From assembly GCA_017160915.1 (NCBI GenBank), contig JACAWG010000017.1, positions 1 to 64,000 of the forward strand: DNA of 64,000 nucleotides. The letters are read 5' to 3'. The notes beneath the pieces were generated by a model. That model had not been told where the DNA came from. It worked only from the letters and a program-made list of their open reading frames with translations, and made no database searches. The translations under genes were made by a program, and so were the position numbers. This DNA comes from Aggregatibacter actinomycetemcomitans (lineage in GTDB: Bacteria; Pseudomonadota; Gammaproteobacteria; Enterobacterales; Pasteurellaceae). Every line of letters starts with the position of its first letter. Position 1 is the stretch's first letter. Positions 57,927 to 64,000 of this stretch are shown here, piece after piece.

Positions 57927-59384
57927 TTACCACCAACCTAATAATTTCATCCATAATCCGCCTGCGCCGAACCAGATAATGAGGGAAATGATGGAAGTGA
58001 CGAAACTCACGCCCCACCATTGACCGGTTGAGTTATAGCCCGAGCCGTAAAGGGCAGGACCGGGACCGCCGGCGTATTGGGTTAAGCTCATGGATAAGGT
58101 GGAGGTGTAACCTAAGCCGAGCGCGGCGATAATCGGTGGTGCGCCGACGGCGATGGCGGCGGCAACGAAAGCCAGATACATGGCGGAAATATGCGCCATG
58201 GCGGAGGCGAAGAAGTAGCGGGTGTAGAAATACACCAAGACTAAAATCGTAAAGGCAACCGGCCAACTAAACGCGCCCACGGAAGAGGAAATATGGCTGG
58301 AAATCCACGCAATGGCGCCGTATTTATTGAGGGCATTCGCCATCATCACTAAGACTGCAAACCAGAACATGGTATCCCACGCGGTGGTTTCGGCAACGAT
58401 ATTTTTCCAACTCATGATATTGGTGAGCAGTAAAATCACCAAGCCGATAAAGGCGGAAACGGTCGCCGGAATGTGGAAGACCAAATCGCCCACCGTCCAT
58501 AAGAACAGCAATAAGATGAAATCCAGCGCTAAGATCCATTCGGCTTTACTCATCGGACCCATGTTACGCAATTCTTCTCGCGCCATTTCTGCCATTTTCG
58601 GCGTGTCTTTAAGTTCCGGCGGATAGATTAAATAGACGAAATACGGCAACACGATAAGGCTGATCACGCCCGGTACGATGGCACCTAAAAACTAGGTCAT
58701 CCAAGTGATTTCAACGCCTTGACCTTTGGCAAGTTCGGCGATTAACGGGTTACCCGCCATGGCGGTGAGGAACATGGTACATACGATGGTGTCGATTTGT
58801 GAGACGGCGATCGCCAAAAATGCGCCGGCACGTCTTGCGGTCGGACCGGGTTTGGAATCATAAGCATCGGCGATAGATTGCATAATCGGGTACATAATAC
58901 CGCCGCCACGTGCTGAGGCAGAAGGAATGCCCGGACCGATAACCACATCGGCTAACGCCATGCCGTAAGCCACGCCCATCATTTTTTTACCGAAGCGGGC
59001 GACGAAGTAGAGGGCAATTCGTTTTCCCAGTCCGGTTTTGATGACGGCTCGGGATAAAAACATGGCAATGGCGATTAACCAAATCGTTCCGTTGGCAAAG
59101 CCCGATAACATGCCGACCTCGCCTTGTTTTGGCGAAAGCGGAGTGAGACCTGTCAGCCCACTGATAACTAATGCCACTAAGGTCGCTGCGCCCATCGGCA
59201 TGGCTTTGGCGATAATGGCGACAATGGTCGCGACAAACAGCGCGAGCATGCCCCAGGCTTTGGTTGACAACCCTTCCGGTATGGGAATCAACCAAATCGC
59301 CAAACCGACTAAAAGCGAAAGCAATAATCCTTGCCATTTGAAGCCGAGTTTTACTTCCACCGGCGTTATTGTTTTACCTTCCAT
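57927..59384 (-). pseudogene. DASS-family dicarboxylate/sodium symporter, interrupted by TAG
   Basis: One reading frame of 485 codons encodes an SLC13/DASS anion transporter of the CitT/2-oxoglutarate-malate type (IPIPEGLSTKAWGMLALFVATI, the LSRAVIKTGLGKRIAL segment, SASARGGGIMYPI, SLTQYAGGPGPALYGSGYNS). It is cut by a TAG at 58692-58694 after ITWMT; the frame then runs on as FLGAIVPGVISLIVLPYFVYL. A Trp TGG to TAG change is the simplest cause. A GTG at 58667 could restart the second half but would give only part of the transporter, so loss of function is likely. Confidence 0.88.
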
Positions 59385-59608
59385 TTTGAACCTCCCGGGT
59401 TGATGGACGGAATGTTAAGTGCGTGCGAATAATCCCTTACGCTTTGTACTCCTTTTTTCCATCATATGCCTGTCTTCGCAAGATGTTAAGACAAAAAGCG
59501 AAATAAAGTGCGGTCGTTTTCAGCGGTGTTTTTTAAGGGGGAAAGCGCGCCACAATTCTGACGTTTTGGCGTAGAATAGGACGATAAACAACCTGAAGCG
59601 AGGTCAAC

Positions 59609-60388
59609 ATGGCAAAACAACCTTTAACCCGGCAACTCTTTGATTATGTGTTGACGCAATACGGCACGCAGCCCGAATATCTATGGAAAAGCCATCCCGA
59701 TTATGCGGTGTTGCGTCATGGGGATAATCGCAAATGGTATGCCATTGTGATGAACGTGGAAAAAAACGTGTTGGGGTTAAGCGGCGCGGGGAAGGTGCCG
59801 ATCATGAATGTGAAATGTTCCCCGGAGATGCTCAGTTTATTTTTACCGCAAGCGGGATTTTTGCCGGCATATCACATGAATAAAAATCATTGGTTGACGG
59901 TGTTGTTGGACGGTTCGGTGGATAAGGAGACCATTCTGTTTTTGTTGAATGCCAGTTTTGATCTCACCGCGACCCGACAGGCGAAAAAGCAACTGGGCAT
60001 CGCCCGTTATACGGAATGGATCGCGCCTGCCAATCCGAAATATTACGATGTGGAAAAAGACTTGCGCGAAGGCGGTGAAATTCATTGGAAGCAGAGTAAT
60101 AACATTGCGGTGGATGACATCGTTTATATGTACGTCACCGAACCCACCGGTGCGATTCGTTATAAATGTTTGGTGCTGGAAGTGAACATTCCTTACCGTA
60201 AAAAACGAACGGACGATTTGCAGGTGAAACGGGTGATGAAAATCCGTTGCCTGAAAGAATACGATAAAACCCTCATTCCCCGCGCCAAAATGGCACAATT
60301 CGGCGTCACCGCTGTGCGCGGACCTCGGCATATGCCCTATGCGTTAAAACAGGAAATTGCGTTATTGAGTGGGGAAGGGGGGCGTTAA
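59609..60388 (+). CDS. MmcQ/YjbR domain protein with C-terminal EVE-like domain
   Basis: A 259-residue two-domain protein. Residues about 1-120 match the MmcQ/YjbR (CyaY-like fold) family (YLWKSHPDYAVLRHGDNRKWYAIVM, GFLPAYHMNKNHWLTVLLDG). Residues about 130-259 resemble an EVE/PUA-like domain (WIAPANPKYYDVEKDL, HWKQSNNIAVDDIVYMYV). EVE domains bind modified bases in DNA or RNA; YjbR proteins have unclear roles. Monocistronic, ending at an uptake-sequence hairpin. Confidence 0.82.
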   Translation: MAKQPLTRQLFDYVLTQYGTQPEYLWKSHPDYAVLRHGDNRKWYAIVMNVEKNVLGLSGAGKVPIMNVKCSPEMLSLFLPQAGFLPAYHMNKNHWLTVLLDGSVDKETILFLLNASFDLTATRQAKKQLGIARYTEWIAPANPKYYDVEKDLREGGEIHWKQSNNIAVDDIVYMYVTEPTGAIRYKCLVLEVNIPYRKKRTDDLQVKRVMKIRCLKEYDKTLIPRAKMAQFGVTAVRGPRHMPYALKQEIALLSGEGGR

Positions 60389-60406
60389 AAAATACCTCAA
60401 AAATAA

Positions 60407-60440
60407 ACCGCACTTTGATCTCATCAATCCAAAGTGCGGT
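60407..60440. terminator. Uptake-sequence hairpin between YjbR-EVE gene and torZ
   Basis: ACCGCACTTTG (60407-60417) pairs with CAAAGTGCGGT (60430-60440) between two convergent genes, with CGTTTTGTT following on the plus strand. Confidence 0.7.
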
Positions 60441-60456
60441 CGTTTTGTTAGGCATT

Positions 60457-62937
60457 TTACGCAGCGTGTTTCGGCTGTTTAAACACGGTGACTTCAGGGG
60501 CGTTGCCTACAAATTTTTCTACCTGCACGATACAGGTATTCGGTGAGTTGCCTTGCGCCAGTTTGGAAGTGCCTTCGTCGCGGGTGAGCACGTTCGGGCA
60601 GCCGTTTTTGCACAATGGCTTTTCGCTTTCGCCTAAATCCATCGGGTCATACCAGGCGCCTTCATGTAAGGCGATAGTGCCTTTGATGATGTTTTCGGTG
60701 ACCACGGCGCCGGCAAGCACTTGTCCGCGTTTGCTGTGAATGCGGACGATGTCGCCGTCTTTGATACCACGCGGGGCGGCATCTTCAGGGTGGATCATCA
60801 CCGGTTCACGATCATTCACCGCATATTTTTGACGCAATGAGGTGTGCGCCAATTGGCTGTGCAGGCGGTAGTACGGGTGCGGTGTCACCAATGCCAACGG
60901 ATATTCTTCCGTGACGTTGCCGGCAAATTCTTCCGGCTCCATCCAGCTTGGGTGACCTTTGCAATCGTCGTAATTCATTTTGGCGACCACATCGGAATAA
61001 ATTTCAATTTTACCAGACGGCGTGCCGAGCGGATTGAGCAACGGATCTTCACGGAATTCGCCGTAGCGCACCCATTTTTTCGCCGCGTCATTTGCTTCAA
61101 AACGTAACGGTTTATTTTCTGCCCAGAATTTTTCAAAACGCGGCATGGCGACGCGGTTAGTCCGCGCGGCGGTGAAGGCGGCATTGTAGAATTCTTCCAG
61201 CCATTCCATTTCCGTTTTGCCTTCGGTGTATTGTTCTTCCACGCCCGCGCGTTTTGCCAGTTCGACGAAAATATCGTAGTCGTTTTTCGCTTCAAATTGC
61301 GGTGGAACCACTTGCTTCATCGGGTAAACGCTCATCATGGAATAGTCGCCCGCCATGGTGAGGTCGTTGCGTTCGTAACTGGTGGTTGCGGGCAACACAA
61401 TATCCGCCATGCGTGCGGTCGGCGTCCAGTTTACTTCGTTGACGATGACCACATCGGGTTGTTGGAAGGCTTTCACCAAGGTGTTGGTGTCTTGATGGTG
61501 CACAAACGGATTGCCGCCTGCCCAATAGACGGCTTTGATGTCCGGATAGGTGATTTCCGTGCCGTTATACTGAATGGTTTTGCCCGGATTGAGCAATACA
61601 TCGGCGATACGCGCCAACGGGAACGCGGATTTGGAGGTGTCGTCCAACCAGGTTTTTGCGCCGGCTTTGGCGGATGGGCTGGCGGTAATGGAACCGATAA
61701 TGCCGCCTGTCGCACTTGGCACGCCGCCGTTGGAATAGTGATAACTCAAACCGAATCCACCGCCCGGCAAGCCGATTTGTCCAAGCATGGCGGCGAGGGT
61801 GACGAGCATCCAGTGGCTTTGTTCGCCGTGACGTTGGCGTTGCATTCCCCAACCGCCCATTAACATGGTGCGTTTACTTGAGAAATCTTTTGCCAATTGT
61901 TTAATGGTGTCCGCCGGAATGCCGCAAATTTTGCTCGCCCATTCCGCATCTTTCGGTTGATGGTCGGTTTTGCCCAACAGGTAATCTTCAAATTTGCTAT
62001 AACCGGCGGTGTATTTTTTCAGGAAGTCTTTATCGTGTTTATTTTCGCTGACTAAAGTATGCGCAATACCCAGCATTAACGGCACGTCCGTTGCGGTGTT
62101 GATCGGCAACCATTCCGCGTTCAGCATTTGGCAGGTTTCGCTTTTTTGCGGATCGATACAAATAATGCGTTTGCCGGTGGCTTGGAATTTTTTGAAATAT
62201 TCAATGCCTTTTTGGTCGGTGGACATCCACGCGATGCGCATGGTGGTGAGCGGGTTTGCCGACCAAAGCACGATAATATCGCTGTGCTCTAACACGGATT
62301 CCCAGCTGGTTTGTTGTTCATACACTTCGATGGTGCCGAGTACGTGCGGCATAATCACCTGCGCCGCGCCGGTGGAGTAGTCGCCTTTATGTCCGACGAA
62401 ACCGCCGGTGGCGTTCATATAACGTTGTAATAAAGTACGGGAAGCGTGCAATGCGCCGCAGCTAAACCAGCCGTAAGAACCGGCGAAGATGCCTGTCGGT
62501 CCATGTTCATCACGCACGCGTTTTAATTGATCGTGCACCAGATCCAGCGCTTCATCCCAAGACACGCGCACCCATTCGTCGCGTCCGCGCATGGTGGTGT
62601 CGCTTTTGCCCGGATTGGCTAAGAAGCCTTTACGCACCATCGGATATTTCACGCGGGTTTCGCTGTAAAGCTGATCCGGCACGACCGATTGCAATTCGTT
62701 CGGCACCGCAGGTTCAATTGCCGGGCCGGATTTCACCGCTTTGCCGTTTTCCACCACCACGCCGATAGGGCCCCAGTGGGCGGCGGTGACGACGGTTTGC
62801 ATTGTGTTTTCGGCAGCCGCTGCCTTCGGTGAGATAACGGAACCGACCACACCGCCGGAAAGCGATGTGCCTGCTACGCCGAGAGAGGTTTTTTTCAAAA
62901 AGTCACGGCGGGTGTGATTAATGTTGCTGTTTTTCAT
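60457..62937 (-). CDS. torZ: Molybdopterin S-/N-oxide reductase (TorZ/MtsZ)
   Basis: An 826-residue periplasmic DMSO-reductase-family enzyme. Tat signal (TRRDFLKKTSLG), then the molybdenum-ligand Ser159 in YGWFSCGALHAS and the bis-MGD-binding blocks (WSANPLTTMRIAW, GGWGMQRQRHGEQ, YWAGGNPFVHHQDTN). There is no N-terminal Fe-S cysteine motif, as in TorA/TorZ. In Haemophilus the homologue MtsZ reduces methionine sulfoxide and other S-/N-oxides, receiving electrons from the adjacent cytochrome. It lies 60 bp after torY. Confidence 0.94.
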   Translation of the reverse strand: MKNSNINHTRRDFLKKTSLGVAGTSLSGGVVGSVISPKAAAAENTMQTVVTAAHWGPIGVVVENGKAVKSGPAIEPAVPNELQSVVPDQLYSETRVKYPMVRKGFLANPGKSDTTMRGRDEWVRVSWDEALDLVHDQLKRVRDEHGPTGIFAGSYGWFSCGALHASRTLLQRYMNATGGFVGHKGDYSTGAAQVIMPHVLGTIEVYEQQTSWESVLEHSDIIVLWSANPLTTMRIAWMSTDQKGIEYFKKFQATGKRIICIDPQKSETCQMLNAEWLPINTATDVPLMLGIAHTLVSENKHDKDFLKKYTAGYSKFEDYLLGKTDHQPKDAEWASKICGIPADTIKQLAKDFSSKRTMLMGGWGMQRQRHGEQSHWMLVTLAAMLGQIGLPGGGFGLSYHYSNGGVPSATGGIIGSITASPSAKAGAKTWLDDTSKSAFPLARIADVLLNPGKTIQYNGTEITYPDIKAVYWAGGNPFVHHQDTNTLVKAFQQPDVVIVNEVNWTPTARMADIVLPATTSYERNDLTMAGDYSMMSVYPMKQVVPPQFEAKNDYDIFVELAKRAGVEEQYTEGKTEMEWLEEFYNAAFTAARTNRVAMPRFEKFWAENKPLRFEANDAAKKWVRYGEFREDPLLNPLGTPSGKIEIYSDVVAKMNYDDCKGHPSWMEPEEFAGNVTEEYPLALVTPHPYYRLHSQLAHTSLRQKYAVNDREPVMIHPEDAAPRGIKDGDIVRIHSKRGQVLAGAVVTENIIKGTIALHEGAWYDPMDLGESEKPLCKNGCPNVLTRDEGTSKLAQGNSPNTCIVQVEKFVGNAPEVTVFKQPKHAA

Positions 62938-62997
62938 TTAAGCCTCGTTTTGTCGTCATTAAACTGATACCAAGAGTTGGGATTTCATTTATCCCTA

Positions 62998-64000
62998 TTA
63001 TTTTGCTTTCATATCTTTGGCGTTGCGTTGTAAATAAATCGTCACGGCACGCACGTCGTCTTTGGTCATGGAGGTGCGATCTTTCATGGAGTTCACCACG
63101 CCGATCCATTGATTCGCCGTATAGTGATCGGCGCCGATTGCCGCATGGCAACCGCTACAATGAGTTTGATTCAAATTGTTGCCGTATTGATTAAGTGCGG
63201 TCAAATCTGAAGACATTTTTTCTTTCGCCACATTCACCGCAAAAGTCACTTCTTTCCATTCGGAATCGGTCACGTCATCATGTTTGGTTTGCAACACTTG
63301 CGCGTTATTGCGCGCGTCTTCATCCACTAAGGCGACCGTAATCCGCTTGCCTAAATCCAAATACACCACGGATTCCGCGCCCACTTGTTGCCAGCCGTGT
63401 AATGTGCCGTGAATTTGATCCCCTTGTAGCTGCCATTCCGTCACTTCGGCAAATGGCATTAAACGTACTTCACCGCCTTTCGCGCCTTGGGCTTTCACCA
63501 TTTCGGTGGCGTACAAGGTGGTGTTTTCGGTTATCATTCCGCCTTTCGGTGCGCTGGATTTTGCCGCCGATTGATCGGCGTGAACTTCAGGCAAGAAATG
63601 CACGATGCCTTTGTGGCAATCGATACAGGTTTGTCCGTTCGCTTTGGCATCAATATGGGTTTGTTTGGCTAACTTGGATTGTTTGGATAATTCCATGGCG
63701 TCGAAACTGTGGCAGCTACGACAGGTTTCCGAATCGGTGGCTTTCATGTCGTCCCACACGCGCTGCGCCATTTCCGCACGGTGTTCCTCATATTTTTCCT
63801 TGCTGTCCAATTTGCCTTGCATTTCATACCAAACATCTTTCAAGGCAATGAATTTGGCTTTGACATAATGCCAGCCTTCTTGCGGCACGTGACAATCGGC
63901 ACATTCGGCGCGGATGCCTTTGGCGTTGGCAAAATGGCTGGAGCCTTCCCATTCCTGTTGCGGATGGCTCATGGAATGGCAGCTGACGCAGAATTCCGGC
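62998..64000 (-). CDS. torY: Pentahaem c-type cytochrome (TorY/MtsY), 5' end outside the window
   Basis: At least 333 codons; the frame stays open to the window edge (reads PEFCVSCHSMSH before position 63972), so the N-terminal anchor is missing. Five CxxCH haem sites are visible: CVSCH, CADCH, CRSCH, CIDCH and, in the C-terminal extension, CSGCH. This is a NapC/NirT-type tetrahaem domain plus a fifth haem domain, as in TorC/TorY. It passes quinol electrons to the TorZ/MtsZ reductase encoded next. Confidence 0.93.
   Translation of the reverse strand, partial: PEFCVSCHSMSHPQQEWEGSSHFANAKGIRAECADCHVPQEGWHYVKAKFIALKDVWYEMQGKLDSKEKYEEHRAEMAQRVWDDMKATDSETCRSCHSFDAMELSKQSKLAKQTHIDAKANGQTCIDCHKGIVHFLPEVHADQSAAKSSAPKGGMITENTTLYATEMVKAQGAKGGEVRLMPFAEVTEWQLQGDQIHGTLHGWQQVGAESVVYLDLGKRITVALVDEDARNNAQVLQTKHDDVTDSEWKEVTFAVNVAKEKMSSDLTALNQYGNNLNQTHCSGCHAAIGADHYTANQWIGVVNSMKDRTSMTKDDVRAVTIYLQRNAKDMKAK

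Noticed and set aside
61231-61863. 210-codon forward frame inside torZ
   Set aside because: Antisense to a well-conserved enzyme; composition follows torZ codon bias rather than a real protein.

Overview
The window looks like chromosome from a Pasteurellaceae bacterium of the Haemophilus/Aggregatibacter group. The Hin-type DNA uptake sequence (AAGTGCGGT or its complement) occurs dozens of times, often as inverted pairs that double as intergenic terminators. The proteins most resemble Haemophilus/Aggregatibacter versions (879-residue Ppc, RecB-RecD, MatP/Lon-like/FabA block, TorY/TorZ pair). Genes are densely packed with short intergenic gaps. No phage, CRISPR array or IS transposase was found.

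Layout. 1-8.1 kb: yciU, ppc, purR, a 26-residue YnhF-like membrane peptide, metX under a MetJ-like operator, a SanA-family protein and cra. 8.1-13.5 kb: carA and carB, separated by a NYN/OST-HTH gene lying between two inverted palindromic repeats. 13.5-17.9 kb: ilvIH and an NhaC-family transporter under a recognisable lysine riboswitch. 18-22.8 kb: hns, purU, rlmE-ftsH and epmC. 22.8-39.2 kb is the main accessory region. It holds a remnant of an ABC ATPase gene, a regulator fusing LacI to a solute-binding domain, a set of four reverse-strand genes (PhnP-like hydrolase, MFS transporter, MgtC-like protein, galT), a four-gene Afu-type ABC importer with two ATPases, and a divergent operon for a solute-binding-like sensor, a histidine kinase and a degenerate NtrC-type response regulator (PgtCBA-like). 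39.2-53.5 kb: queF, small conserved genes, truC, cspD, matP, a Lon-like protease, fabA, tRNA-Val(GAC), a purine permease, a DsrE protein, recB and recD. 53.5-64 kb: an amber-interrupted CMD/AhpD-like gene, an unknown membrane protein, rplM-rpsI, truA, a YefM/RelE-type toxin-antitoxin pair, an amber-interrupted DASS transporter, a YjbR-EVE fusion, and torZ/torY (torY runs off the window end).

How they work together. The best candidate for a poorly described system is 23-39 kb, which contains two adjacent carbon-acquisition modules. In the first, an intracellular regulator with a solute-binding sensor domain lies beside an operon that carries two LacI-type operators 41 bp apart and a consensus CRP site. 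In the second, a three-component phosphosugar-type sensing system faces an Afu-type importer across a 373-bp region with repeated GACTCA motifs. The rest is mainly housekeeping: carbamoyl phosphate, branched-chain amino acid and methionine synthesis, folate/purine control, translation, recombination and anaerobic S-/N-oxide respiration.
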